A stretch of DNA of 64,000 bases from Gordionus sp. m RMFG-2023 (lineage: Eukaryota > Nematomorpha > Gordioida > Chordodea > Parachordodidae), in NCBI RefSeq assembly GCF_954871325.1, contig NC_088776.1, positions 29,436,508-29,500,507 of the forward strand, written 5' to 3'. Below are positions 1 through 11,246 of the stretch, piece after piece. The notes beneath the pieces were generated by a model. That model was not told the origin of the DNA, ran no database searches, and was given only the letters and a program-made list of their open reading frames with translations. A program made the translations under genes and the position numbers. Positions within the stretch are counted from its first letter, which is position 1, and each line of letters begins with the position of its first letter.

Positions 1-285
1 ATTAAAAATATATTAATTTAATTTAGGTTGTTTTCTTTAATTAACATTTAGGTATCAGTGGCGAAACGTGAAGTTAATTACTAGGGAAGCAATCAATTTT
101 CTTTATTTGCAATAAAATATACAAAATATCTTGAGGGTTAATAAGATTCATCTTTTATTTTGTTCAGCACAGATATCAATAGAGTGACGTCACTAGGGGG
201 CGCGCAGGGGCTCGAACCCCCTAAAAATTTTGAATAGCCCCCTGAAGCAAAAAAATTTTTTTTAATGGTTCCTTAATATCCCCTA

Positions 286-850
286 ATGAAGATAAAACTC
301 TGCATTGGTCAATCAATACTACACATCCTATCAGTATATGCTCCTCAAACGGGTTGTAAGGAAAAAGTGAAAGATGACTTTAGAGCTATCCTTGATGAAG
401 CTGTAATGGAAATCCCTAAGGATGACCTAGTCATAATTGTTGGTGACTTAAATGCACATGTGGGGAAAGCAAGAGATAGCTACAAAAGGCATCATGGTGG
501 TTTTGGATATGGAGAAAGAAATGATGAAGGAGATGAAATTTGCGCAAGCCTATGACCTAGCCTTAACTAACACCTACTATAAGAAAAAAGACAGTCATTT
601 AATAACATACGAAAGTGGTACAAGGAAAACACAAATAGATTACATGCTAATCTCTAGCAGAAGATTAAAAGATGTAATAGACTGCCAAGTCATCCCAGGA
701 GAAGATATCGCTGCACAACACAAGCTACTAATCATGGATTTACACATCTTAAATATATCCACTCAAAACAATATAAAACTGGAACCATGCATCAAATGGG
801 GCAAATTAAAAACAATGACAGATGCCTTTGCAATCAATGCAAACATTTAA
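286..850 (+). pseudogene. Endonuclease domain remnant of the RTE LINE
   Basis: Two overlapping frames (286-555 and 452-850) together cover the C-terminal two thirds of an exonuclease-endonuclease-phosphatase fold domain. Visible motifs are VGDLNAHVGK (the D-x-N metal and nucleotide contacts), GFGYGERNDEGDEICA, LITYESGTRKTQIDYMLIS and PGEDIAAQHKLLIMDL; the QIDYML and QHKL segments are the usual late catalytic blocks. There is one frameshift, near 540. The N-terminal catalytic glutamate block is missing because the copy is 5'-truncated. In an intact element this domain nicks target DNA to prime reverse transcription. Confidence 0.85.
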
Positions 851-1521
851 ACAATAGATTCCTCACTAGTCAGTGAAAAAAATGTGGACAGACCTTTCAT
901 CCAGATTAATAGACACTGCCAAATCGACACTAGGCTTGACAAGGGGAGGCAACAAATCATTCAAATAACTATGGTGGTGAAATGAAGAGGTACAAACCAC
1001 TATACAGGAGAAAAAAGCCCTATATAAATATGGTACAAATCCAAAAACCCAGATGACAAGACAAATTACAAAAAATCCAAGAGAATAGCTACAAAGGCGG
1101 TGGCTAGAGCCAAATCTTACGATGACATGTACGAAGATCTACATACCAAAGAAGGGCAAAGCGAGAAAAGAACTCTAGGGATATAAACGGAGCTTCGAAA
1201 GTAATCAAAAATAAAGATGGGAAATTGATAATAAACGAAAAAGAAATAACGAATAGATGAAAGGAATATTTTCAGGAGCTTCTCAACTTTAATCCCCACA
1301 TACTACATCTAGATGAACACCCCCTTGTCAAACCTTGTACAACTTATGCATATGAAAAACAACAAAGCTAGGGGTCCAGACGATATTCCAAACTAGGAGA
1401 TGATGGAATACATCTCTTCACAAATCTGTACAATAAAATATTTAGGCAGAACAATCTAGTTCCTATCTTCAAAAATTAAGGGGATCCACACAATTGTCAA
1501 AATTACAGGGGCATAAACCTA

Positions 1522-2792
1522 ATGTCACACTGTCTAAAACTATACGAAAAAATAATAGAAAAAATAATAGAAAAAATAATAGAAAAAATAATAGAAAAAA
1601 TAATAGAAAAAATAATAGAAAAAATAATAGAAAAAATAATAGAAAGAATAATAGAAAAAAAATTAAGAGATATAATCGAAATAAGAGAGACTCAGTTTGG
1701 CTTTATGCCTGGAAGATCAACAACCGATGCTATCCACGCAATTAGGCAAATGAGTGAAAAATACAGGGAAAAGAACAAAAAGTTACACATGGTTTTCCTC
1801 GATCTAGAAAAGGCCTTCGATAGAATCCCAAAAAAACTTATATGGTGGGCGCTACGCCACAAAAAGGTTCCCGAAAAATATATAAGAATTATACAGGATA
1901 TGTATATGGGCTATAGCACAACAGGTATTTCAGCAGGCTCCACAATAGCCGAATGAGTTCATCAAGGGTCGCTCTCAGCCCACTTCTCTTCATTACAGTA
2001 ATAGATGTATTAGCAGAGTCTATACCTCAAACAGTCCCTTGGAATATGATATTTGCAGATGATATTGTGATACTTGCCGAATCGAAGGATGAAATGAAAG
2101 AAAGATTAGTGAGTTGGATAAATATCCTAGAAAAGCACGGATTAAAAGTAAATAGAGAAAAGACGGAGTATATGGTGATAGGAGGAGATGAAACAGAGAG
2201 TATTGATATAAATGAATGACAGATAACGGCAATTGAAAGCTGCAAATATTTGGGCTCCACTATACAAACAAATGGAACAATAGAAAAAGAGATAAAGAGT
2301 AAGATTAATCAAAAGTAGTGGAGATCTTTATCTGGAGTGCTATTTGACAAAAGAATCCCACACAAAAAATTTTACAGTTCCTTAGTACAACCAACTATTC
2401 TATACAGTTCGGAAACATGGCCAACCAAAGAATCAGACGAAAGAAGTCTACAAACTATGGAGATGAGAATGCTGAGGATGATTGCTGGGGTAACAAGAAA
2501 TGATAAAGTGCGCAGTACAAGAATACTAAGTAGTTTAAAGATAGTGCCCATTAAGACTAAGTTAAAGGTAAACAGATTTAGGTGGTATGGGAACACAATG
2601 AGAAGGCCTATGAACTACATAGGAAATAAAGTTGAAAGTTTGGAAGTGATGGGAAAAGGTAAAAGGGGAAGGCTAAAACTTCAATGGGGCCATAAAGTTA
2701 GAGCCAATATAAAGAAGTATAAATTATATAAAAGAGATTGTATGAATAACATGGAGAGAGATGTTGAAGGAGCTTACCACCAGAAAAGGTGA
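1522..2792 (+). pseudogene. Reverse transcriptase and C-terminal region of the RTE LINE
   Basis: Three successive frames (1522-1956, 1953-2219, 2337-2792) follow one RTE-type reverse transcriptase. Visible motifs: QFGFMPGRSTTDAI, LHMVFLDLEKAFDRIP (motif A, catalytic Asp), SSRVALSPLLF (motif B region, altered), IFADDIVILAE (motif C, the two catalytic Asps), GLKVNREKTEYM (motif D), then LVQPTILYSSETW and the conserved tail EMRMLRMIAGVTRNDKVR. The frame slips at about 1953 and again between 2219 and 2337, so the copy is dead. The segment 1546-1653 is a 12-bp tandem repeat expanded in frame just before the QFGF motif. Confidence 0.88.
1546..1653 (+). repeat. 12-bp tandem repeat inside the reverse transcriptase frame
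   Basis: Nine consecutive copies of GAAAAAATAATA (the last has one change). Read in the RT frame they encode nine EKII repeats between SHCLKLY and KLRDIIEIRETQFGF. In intact relatives this stretch is a single short helix, so this is an in-frame expansion acquired by this copy or its lineage. Confidence 0.95.
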
Positions 2793-3132
2793 AAGCTAAA
2801 GAGAAAAAAAAATATCCCCTTGAACTAAATATAAATTTTTTTTGATTGCCCCTGAATGATTTCTTTTATAATTTCATTAAGTAATATACAGATTTGATTT
2901 AATTATTTATAAATTAATAAGACTATTTAAATTTTTATTAAATGAATACTATTTTAATTATTAGATTAGATTAATACATATATATTATATTTTCACTATG
3001 TCAGCTTTCAATCAAATTCTGTATTAAAAATATAATATCAATAACTCACTAAATATTTATTTAACTTTAACAGTTGAAGTTTAATTGACTTTTATTAAAT
3101 TATTATTAACTTTAATTAAACTAGTAGATAGC

Positions 3133-3148
3133 CCGTCAAAAATGACGG
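3133..3148 (-). terminator. Helitron 3' terminal hairpin
   Basis: CCGTCA (3133-3138) and TGACGG (3143-3148) form a perfect 6-bp stem with a 4-base loop, 8 bases from the CTAG end at 3121-3124. A hairpin just upstream of the CTRR end is the known rolling-circle termination signal of Helitrons. Confidence 0.85.
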
Positions 3149-3239
3149 AGAATGAGAATTTTATTCGTTTTTTTAAGAAAGATGTTATCTTTTATTTAAA
3201 AATCATATCCAATTTATATAATTTTTAAACCCCCCCTCC

Positions 3240-3680
3240 CCATTTATGTCAAGTCCAAGCAATGTCATTGAGTCCAACCCATTAGGACTAAGAGTGGAAA
3301 CTATTATTTGAGTCAAAATATATTTAAATGAGCTTGTACCCAATACCAAAATTCTTTGTAAATATATTACTGGTTACATAACTAACATTTAACATTAAAA
3401 AATCAAGCCAGGTCCAAGCTCATAATATTTGGAAAAAATTTCCACGCGTTCAAGACCTTATAATTTATAAAAAAATTTCTCAAGCCTAGCTCAACCCATA
3501 ATAATTTTGAAAATTTTTTCCTAGCCCGGCCCATAATAATTTGTATAAGATATTCCCAAGTCAGGTGCAAGCAAATATTAATCTTGAGGAATATTTTTCA
3601 AGCCCAGTTCATCCCATATTAAGTTTCAAAACTATTTCCCAAACCCGGAGATAGTTAAATTTCTAAATAATTTATCAACA
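3240..3680. repeat. Degenerate ~60-bp repeats in the Helitron
   Basis: Loose copies of a unit built on 'caagcccagctcaaccca' plus 'taataattttgaaaa' recur about every 55-65 bases. They resemble parts of the better preserved repeats at 4885-5520, so they are probably older monomers of the same array. Confidence 0.55.
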
Positions 3681-3984
3681 CATGAAGGGGAAATCTCGGA
3701 TTTACCAATTAGTGGGTTAACTCCTTTTATCAAAAAATTTGATAAGGGCTATCTATATCTTTTGTTAAGTACAAAAAAATGCTATTTATTTAAATTATAA
3801 AAATGGCATTCAATACTAATGAAACTTATATGCAATTTATTTATATATTTTTTAAGAAATTTGTTTTTCTTGCCATATAAATTTAGGTAATTTTTTTTAA
3901 AAATGATGAGGAATAATTATTACTCTGTGTGTCTGGTAAAATTAAGAGCAAATCCTTTCAGTCGTCTGCAGAAGGAAAAATTAA

Positions 3985-4130
3985 TGTATAATATCATCCC
4001 ATTTAGGGTTGTAGGTGAAAGTAATGAATAATGACGGATTACCAAAGCAGTGTACAACACCCATTCCGTCCTGATAAAGCTGAGGCCCTGGGCTACTGGT
4101 AAAAGAAGAACGCAAAATGATATTTCTGCC
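3985..4130 (-). pseudogene. Helitron Rep (helicase-like N-terminal) fragment
   Basis: A minus-strand frame reads YQDGMGVVHCFGNPSLFITF followed by TYNPKWDDII. This matches the block in Helitron Rep proteins where YQDAMAIVRKFGKPDLFITFTCNP is typical, just before the catalytic HUH region. No HUH or helicase motifs are readable around it. Frames above and below are broken. The fragment has higher GC than its surroundings. It supports the Helitron assignment made from the ends. Confidence 0.7.
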
Positions 4131-4884
4131 AAAGTGTCAGTTTTGGTATCCCCCTCTAAAATAGAATCATGAACGACATTGTCAACTCAACCATAAAACG
4201 GTCGTAAGTATTGTTGTAAAGGCCATGACAAAACTACCGCATATTTTCCCATTAATAATGTTAATGAAATTGGCCGCACTACACATTCACGTTTGAACAT
4301 CTCTCTAAATATTCATGAAAGTTCCTCAGGGAATCGGATAAAGTATTATTTATAATAACTCCTAATGAGGTAAATGATAGTGGAATTAAATGCTTTTATT
4401 TGTTAAAAATTAGGCAGAGGTGGCATAGGGATTGTGGTAGTGGTGATAGAAATATCATTTGGAGGCAACTGGGTGTATAAAATAAACATATAGATATAAA
4501 ACATTAGATAAAAAACAAAATAAACCTCCAGAGGAGTTCACAGTGCCTTATTATCTTGGCCACCAGTAGCCCTAGAACGGGTAAGGCGGTTGTTGAATCG
4601 CCATTTTTTTCTTTGCTTATCTTTAATAAAAGATTCATCATGCTTGGTAGCAATGTGAGGGATTAGGGTTAGCCTAGACAAATAAAGAAATCAGACAAAA
4701 ATATAAATATACTATTTTTGAAATTAAACAAACATTAAAATAATGTAAAACCGGTAGAAGGGTCAATATTAGATGCATATTTCTAATAAGTTGGAGGGCT
4801 ATCATCAAATAAAATTTTTGGGGGACTAATCAAGTCTATTATGATATTCTAAAAGTTAAAAAATAACATGATAAATGTAATGAT

Positions 4885-5520
4885 CCAAGCATCCAAGATC
4901 TTAATATTTAAAAAGATTTTCTCAAGCCCACCTTCCCTAATAATTTTGAAATCAAGCCCAGAGATATTAAATTTATAACATAAGACTAACATTTAACATT
5001 AAAAAATCCTAATATAGGTTCTACCCTACAATATCTGGAAAAAATATCCAAGCATCCAAGACGAACATTTAATAATAAAAATCCCAATAGTTTAAACTGG
5101 ATAAAATATCCAAGCATCCAAGATCTTAATATTTAAAAAGATTTTCTCAGCCCACCTTCCCTAATAATTTTGAAATCAAGCCCAGAGATATTAAATTTAT
5201 AACATAAGACTAACATTTAACATTAAAAAATCCTAATATTGGTTCTACCCTACAATATCTGGAAAAAATATCCAAGCATCCAAGACTAACATTTAACATT
5301 AAAAAATCCCAATATAGGTTCAAGAAAAAAGCATCCAAGATCTTAATATTTAAAAAGAATTTCTCTAACCCACCTTCCCTAATAATTTTGAAACCAAGCC
5401 CAAAATTTATAATTAATGAAGAGGAAATCTCTAATTTACCAATTATTCTACAGATAAAATATTTTACTTTATAAAAATAATAACATAAGATTAACATTTA
5501 ACATTAAAAAATCCCAATAT
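4885..5520. repeat. ~225-bp tandem repeat, about three copies
   Basis: The segment running from 'ccaagcatccaagatctt' through 'ccttccctaataattttg' to 'aacatttaacattaaaaa' recurs near 4885, 5112 and 5330. The first two copies are nearly identical; the third carries a deletion. It lies inside the Helitron. Confidence 0.85.
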
Positions 5521-5644
5521 AATTTTGAGAAAAATTATACTTGATAAATAAGAGAATGTTCTATTTTGTAGGTCCTCGCTATCCCTAGTGCGTTTCTTTT
5601 TTTGATTGATCTGCCATCTTTTTCTTTTATTAACGATGGATAAA

Positions 5645-5872
5645 TCACCACCTGTACAATCATTAACTGAGGTTAGGACATGGCTTGTTACCTAAAATAA
5701 AAACAAAAGAATAAATAAAAAAAATAAATGCATTGAACCTGATGAGGAGTCAATATACCACCTGTACAATCATTAAGTGAGGTTGGGACATGGCTTGTTA
5801 TCTAAAATAAAAACAAAAAAATAAATAAAAAATATATTAATGTATTAAACCTGAAGAGGAGTCAATATTAGG
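5645..5872. repeat. Two-copy tandem repeat (~113 bp)
   Basis: 'caccacctgtacaatcatta' ... 'gaggagtcaatat' occurs at about 5646 and again at about 5758, with a few substitutions. It is internal to the Helitron. Confidence 0.9.
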
Positions 5873-6065
5873 TTAACCTCTCTAGAAATAGTGGGAATAT
5901 CATCCATCATAAGCTAAGTATTCTAAAATGAAAAGTATAAGCCTTTTTAGTATATATAGATGAATAATTTATTTTGCATTTGGTAGATTTTATTGGGCTT
6001 CATGTCTAAAAATATTTTCTATAAAAAAAATAAAATAAAATCAATAGAAAAATAAAAATAAAAAT

Positions 6066-6190
6066 AAGTACGTACCGATGACATGACGTACAAAGACATG
6101 ACGTAGAGATGACATGACGTAGCGATGACATGATGTAGTGATGACATGACGTAGCGATGACATGACGTAGCGATGACGTAGTGAGGACAT
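6066..6190. repeat. 16-bp minisatellite near the Helitron 5' end
   Basis: About seven copies of GATGACATGACGTAGC with minor changes. Histidine/serine-rich minus-strand open frames here are artefacts of the repeat. Tandem repeats near the end of non-autonomous Helitrons are common. Confidence 0.92.
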
Positions 6191-7768
6191 CGGAAAATTA
6201 TAATATAGATAATTATAATCATATGTAATTTGATAATTAACAAATTTAAGATTATAATTAGCCGAATTCAAAATGACTAATCAACTGTATATTTATTTTT
6301 AAATTTTATTATCATACCTATTCTTAAAAAATATTTTCAAGGTCCAAATTAGTATAAGAGATTTCTTTATAAAAAGTAAGTAGACATATAGTTTATAATC
6401 CTCTACTATATACAGTTGTTTATAAAATATTAGATAAAATGCCACTTTTATAGACGTATTTGACAGTTATATAATATATTACAGTTAATATTATAATAAA
6501 TTTCACTAATAAATGGTTTTGATAATATAATAACAATTTTAAACATTTTATTATTCATCCTGCTATAGATGTAATAAATTTGATGTCGTTTCTTCTCTTT
6601 TTTTATGTGTTTTTAGGAAAGCAATTTTTTTCTTTTTCGAAAAACAATTTTGAGTTAAATTTTTAATACAAGTATATTTTTGATTTACAAACTACTATTA
6701 TTTTAAGATATAATATACCAAGGTGGTGCGACTATATAAAAAATCTTAATTGTTTCATCATATCATTCTAGTCCTTTTTTAGTGTTAGAAAATATCTCAT
6801 TTCTAATATGACATTGCCGTGTAAATAACTCCAGGCTTCAATATTTGCATAATTATTTCTTCCAAGGATTTTTAGTGTTTTTATTTTATCAATTTATCCA
6901 ACATAATAAATTCTGATATTAGTTTACATCGTGAGTGTCATGGCTATTACTGCAAATTAACCAGCATCTATTATTTGTGTTACTTTGTAATTTAAGATTA
7001 TTACTACAACGGCTGAGAGCATATGATTATATATTTTAGATAAACAATAATGGTCAACTGTGTAGTCGTTTATATATCATTTAAAATGGAAGATACTCTT
7101 TTAAAAATTTAATATCTCACAATAATTTTCTCGAATACTCATTTCAATCATGTTATCTAAAAGGAAGCTCTAATCACCATATAGTTTTATGATTTGGATT
7201 GGTCGTTTATACTCTCTTCTTCAAAAATGTTGATTTGGTTTTGGCCTATAAATTTTTACTTATTAGTCCATTCTATTAAACATTGTCTAAAATTGTAACA
7301 GAAAGTTATATTAGTTTAATAACCTTTTTTCAATGTAAGTTGCTAAGAATTATATTATTGCATTACCTGGTTTAAAAAGCATTATCAATTGAGGCATATG
7401 TATGAATTAATTAATCTTTTTTATCACTTGTATTTCTTTAGACGCAATTTTTTTTTATATCAGCGATCGAAAATATTTTATACTGTAATAAATAGACTTT
7501 GTATTAAAAAATATTATTTTTAGAAATGTCTTGTATTGTTTTAATTATTTATATGGCAGTTTATTTTGTATGCATAATATAATAAATGACAAAATATGAA
7601 ATTCAGAATTATTGTTCAGAGTTAACAAATTTAAAAAGTATAATATATTAATATAAAATCCCGCCGAAGGCCGTGCAAAAGCGGGCCTAAGGCCAACAAA
7701 TTGGAGCCCCCCATAAAAATTTTTTTAGTTAGTGCCCCCTGAGATTTTAAAGGCTAGCGACGCTCCTG

Positions 7769-8532
7769 AATAGAATTTTAATATAAGTAAAAAAATTACG
7801 AGAAATTTTGGATTACATTTTATAATCATGTTTCAATCTTTTATTTCAAATAATTTACCATCATTTTAAATTGTTCATCAAAATATAAATTACAAAAGTA
7901 AAAGTTATTATTTGGTTAATAGATAAAAATATATAAAAATTGTTTAAAGTTATATAAAAAATAAAATAAAAGTTAAACTATCTCTAGAAGGCAAAATATA
8001 TTTTTCAATTGGGAATAAGGGGCATGACGCACAATATAGAGAATTAGAAATCCTAACTAGTGAGCCACTCATTTTTTTAATATATGTCCATAGAATAATT
8101 AAGAAAGCAAGTTTAGTTTTCTTTTTTAAGTTTTAGCAAAATTGATTTTGGTCTTCCCATTTCAATAATCAATTTATTTACCTAAATATTAATCAATTTT
8201 TAATAATATAAAATTATCAGACATATTTATAATGTATTAATATTAAAATTTTTTAAAGAAAATATCAATTATTATACCTAAAATACAAGACAAAATATAA
8301 AAATTAAATTTGCTGCTGGAAAATTATTCCTTTTAATATAAACCTTTATCATATCAGGCAAATAATAATTAAATATTTTAAAAATTAATTAAAGAGAAAT
8401 GTAATATATTAATATTATATAGAACATTCTATTCTAATAATATTATAATATAAAACAAAAATTTAATTAGTAATTATTAAATAAAAACATAATTATTCTC
8501 CAATATATTTTTATATTAAATTAATTATAGCT
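7769..8532. other. AT-rich spacer
   Basis: No gene, repeat or element end is recognisable between copy A of the hAT-like family and the Harbinger element. The stretch is very AT-rich with many short A and T runs. Confidence 0.5.
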
Positions 8533-8755
8533 TTAGGCCGTGTCCTAAATCAAAAAAATAATTTCGCAAAAGTTTTGCGAAATGCACAACTTTAGCGAGT
8601 TTTGCGAGATACGAAACATGTCCCGAATCATACATTTATTTTCAATTTTAAATTGTTTGATATGCATGATATACTATTTCTCTATTTTATATTATTTGAA
8701 GATACGACTGAGTCTAGAAGAAGGCATAGATTTTTAGAAGGACGGTATATATGAT

Positions 8756-9899
8756 ATGATTTATATTATATGTATTAATTCTAGAGATCAAGGAATTTTT
8801 AGAACATTTGATAGTATTCCTTCATATCCTGACAAATTTCGTCAGATGTTCCATATGCATGTGGAAACATTTAATTACATTCTTACAAAATTGGAATCTT
8901 TAGACACCACTATAGTTATACATAAAAATTCTATCAGTATGAAGCATAGACTATATATAACACTCATGTATGATGATTATTTTTTTATATAATATCTATA
9001 TATTTATAGATATTTGACAACTGGTATGAGCTTTAGAAAAATAGCTTTATATGCTAAGATTGGCAAAACATCAGTAAGTACAATAGTTACATCAACTTGT
9101 AGATTAATATGGATTGGTCTTCAACCCAAGCATCTCTGTTTACCAACAGGTGAACAGATGCTTGATATTTCAGCAGAATATTTCAGGAAATCAGGTTTTC
9201 CTCATATAATAGGATCTATTGATGGAAAACATGTTAAAATAAAACAACCTAAAAAAAGTGGTTCCACATTTTATAATTATAAAAAATACAACTCCATTGT
9301 CATTCAAGGTATTTCAGATGATAAAGCTAGGTAATTATATATTTTCGAAATTTTAATTTTTTTCTAGATTCATGTTGATTGAAGTTGGCTTTCCTGGGTC
9401 TATCTCAGATAGAAGTATCTTTTCAAAGAGCCTATTTTATGAAGGAATGATCAATAAAATTATCAAGATACCCAATCCAAATTTTTTACCATCTACAGAT
9501 ATTATAGCACCTTATGTATTTGTAGGTGATGATGCTTATCCCCTATTGGATTTTATTATGAAACTCTACAAAACTAATTTGAATGATAATAAATCAACTT
9601 TCAATACTAAATTATCAAAAGCCAGAGTATCAATAGAGAGATGCTTTGGCATCATGAGTGCCAAATTCAGACATCTTTACAAACCTTCAGAAACAAATAT
9701 TACAAACACTATACAAATAGTTAAGGCTGACTGCCTTTTGCATAATATTATAATAGATCTTGAGGGAAATCATAGCACAGATATAAATCATGAACAACAC
9801 CCAATACTCAATTTTACCCAATCTCAGTTCCAGCGATGGACTGAAAGCTCTAATAATATTAGAGAAACTTTTAATTTATTTGTAAATAATTATATGTAA
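8756..9899 (+). CDS. Harbinger DDE transposase (three exons)
   Basis: Exons 8756-8967, 9010-9330 and 9368-9899 join across GT-AG introns of 42 and 37 bp and give one continuous frame. The product is the nuclease that excises and inserts the element (DDE superfamily 4, PIF/Harbinger nuclease). Residues seen: GMSFRKIALYAKIGKTSVS (helix-turn-helix-like part), GSIDGKHV (first Asp, near 9221), VFVGDDAYPL (second Asp, near 9525) and KARVSIERCFGIMSAKFR (catalytic Glu, near 9635). LLHNIIID near the end is the usual closing motif. The first ATG used here is uncertain: conserved RRRHRF-like residues lie upstream near 8715 with a stop before 8756, so the extreme N-terminus may be damaged. The Myb-like partner gene lies convergently at 10206-11246. 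Confidence 0.88.
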
Positions 9900-10205
9900 A
9901 ATTTTTGTACACATTAATTTTTGATTCCCATAATCTTATATTTCTTAATTCCCATAACCTTATATCTCTTATGAATGTTTTCATTTGTCAAAGTTATATA
10001 ATTTATTTATAAATATTCAATAAAAAGTGTTGTTTTGATTACATTATATAAGTAAGTTATTTCTAATTAATTTAATGAGTAAGACAAATGACTAAATTTC
10101 AATAATTTTTATTATAAATAAATATACAAAATATGTTTAACATATTATGGTATTAAAAATTAAGATATAAAAATGTATAAAATAATTAAAAAAATACAGT
10201 ATAAA

Positions 10206-11246
10206 CTAAACTAACATTGTTGTTATAAATTTTAATTTAAAATCAAAAATTTCTTTATCAGTCATAATATTAAATTGAGCTTGATATGATTTGAAAAAAC
10301 CCATAATATTATGGGGATCATCTCCTTGGGATGTATGTTTGGCAGCAAAACCTATTTTAAAAATTAATAATTATTAAATATATAAATGTACCCCTAAATA
10401 TCTCCATTTTTTCATCTTCATACTTCTTAGATTTTTTAGCTTTAGATTTAGGAGTATCTAAATTCTTCCTCTTTGAGCTACATGGATTAATATTTTCTTA
10501 ATTAAAAGAATTGTATTAATAATATATACATAATATTAATTTAACCTCTAAAATTTCTTTCTCATACATATCAGTAGGATTAACAATATCAGTTAAAAGA
10601 TCATGTGTATTTAACTCGTAATCCTAATATATAGTTCATTATATACATTTCATGTTATAATACCTGTGATGATGTTTGTACATTCACCACATCTTGGATA
10701 TTGTTCATAATCCTAAAATATTGTTATTATATAATTATAATTTCATGTTATAATACCTGTGATGATGTTTGTACATTCACATCATCTTGGATATTTTGTT
10801 CATAATCCTAAAATATTGTTATTATATAATTATAATTTCATGTTATAATACATGTGAAGATATTTGATCCAAACTAAAACTTGCCTCTGCATTCTTACAA
10901 ATATCTTCCACATTTTCTTTTAGCCAAAAATAATCTTCTATAAATTTCAAGTGCCTACTGCTTATCATAGCAGCACCAGAACCTATATAAAATTAAATTA
11001 TAATATATTTAATAATATCATACCTGATTTTTTTGAAAGGGAATAATATTTATTAAATTTTGACTTTATAGCTGTGAACTTTTTTTTTATTTGCTCATAG
11101 TTTAATTCATATATCTTCCCTATCTCTTCCCATTTTATTTTACTTGCTGCAGTGTCCCTATATTTGAGGTCGCTATTACACCAAAAAAATCTATGAGGCC
11201 TTATTTTTTCCATCAAATTAGATTCATTCGCCATCTTTTCGCACAA
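10206..11246 (-). CDS. Myb/SANT-like DNA-binding partner of the Harbinger element
   Basis: Minus-strand exons: 11246-11024, 10982-10852, 10807-10757, 10712-10664, 10623-10546, 10496-10392, 10351-10206. All introns are GT-AG and 40-49 bp long. Exon 1 encodes the trihelix/SANT-like DNA-binding domain (IRPHRFFWCNSDLKYRD, KIKWEEIGKIY, NYEQIKKKFTAIKSKFNKYY). Exon 2 continues SGSGAAMISSRHLKFIEDYF. Exon 6 carries a basic, nuclear-signal-like KSKAKKSKK. The last exon ends QFNIMTDKEIFDFKLKF and a stop. In this family the partner protein carries the nuclease to the nucleus and to the element ends. Exons 3 and 4 are copies of each other; exon 4 is 2 bp shorter and breaks frame if included. One further base is out of register at the exon 5-6 junction. 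Confidence 0.8.
10664..10851 (-). repeat. Tandem exon-plus-intron duplication
   Basis: Two copies of about 93-95 bp, each a small exon (DYEQNIQDDVNVQTSSQ in the intact one) with its 44-bp intron, lie head to tail. The copies differ by a handful of bases, including a 2-bp deletion and a transposed CAC/CAT triplet in the lower copy. Confidence 0.9.

Larger units (their letters stand above)
285..2810 (+). mobile_element. RTE-type LINE, 5'-truncated, degraded
   Basis: Flanked by a perfect 10-bp duplication AATATCCCCT (275-284 and 2811-2820) and ending in a short A-run, so this is a target-primed retrotransposition event. It lies inside copy A of the hAT-like family. Order on the plus strand: the end of an apurinic-type endonuclease, a reverse transcriptase, and a C-terminal region ending in KGKRGRLKLQW. 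The protein style (SVYAPQTGC, GDLNAHVGK, FGFMPGRSTTDAI, FADDIVILAE, LYSSETWPTK) is that of RTE-like endonuclease-reverse transcriptases. The frame is broken at several points, so it cannot move by itself. About 900 bp around 850-1520 is too decayed to read continuously. Confidence 0.88.
3121..6209 (-). mobile_element. Helitron (rolling-circle transposon), degraded
   Basis: Read on the minus strand, the element starts with TCTATATTATAATTTTCCG (6209 downward) and ends with CTAG at 3121. Eight bases before CTAG there is a hairpin with a 6-bp stem (3133-3148). The base before the 5' TC is A and the base after CTAG is T, as expected for A|T insertion without target duplication. Removing 3121-6209 restores the sequence of copy A, which aligns with copy C around 21120-21160; this fixes both ends. 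Inside are a Rep-domain remnant, several tandem repeats and AT-rich filler. Coding capacity is lost, so this is a dead or non-autonomous copy. Confidence 0.85.
182..7768 (-). mobile_element. Non-autonomous hAT-like element, copy A (interrupted)
   Basis: This is a reverse-oriented member of a family of about 1.95 kb also present at 18621-22534, 19545-21516 and 58058-59702. The high-coordinate end reads as the family's left terminus on the minus strand (CAGGAGCGTCGCTAGCC). The low-coordinate end matches the family's right terminus, with a degraded CAGTG tip. Flanking AATAGA on both sides (176-181 and 7769-7774) looks like a damaged 8-bp duplication. The homology stops at 284 and resumes at 2821, then stops at 3120 and resumes at 6210. 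The two gaps are the RTE LINE and the Helitron. No coding region belongs to the element itself. The hAT assignment rests on 8-bp duplications of other copies and the CAG-type ends. Confidence 0.8.

Noticed and set aside
1494-1745. Asn/Lys repeat frame
   Set aside because: It is the out-of-frame reading of the 12-bp repeat in the reverse transcriptase.
6019-6271. Minus-strand open frames with repeated HVIATSCH-like words
   Set aside because: They translate the 16-bp minisatellite in two frames; this is a repeat artefact.
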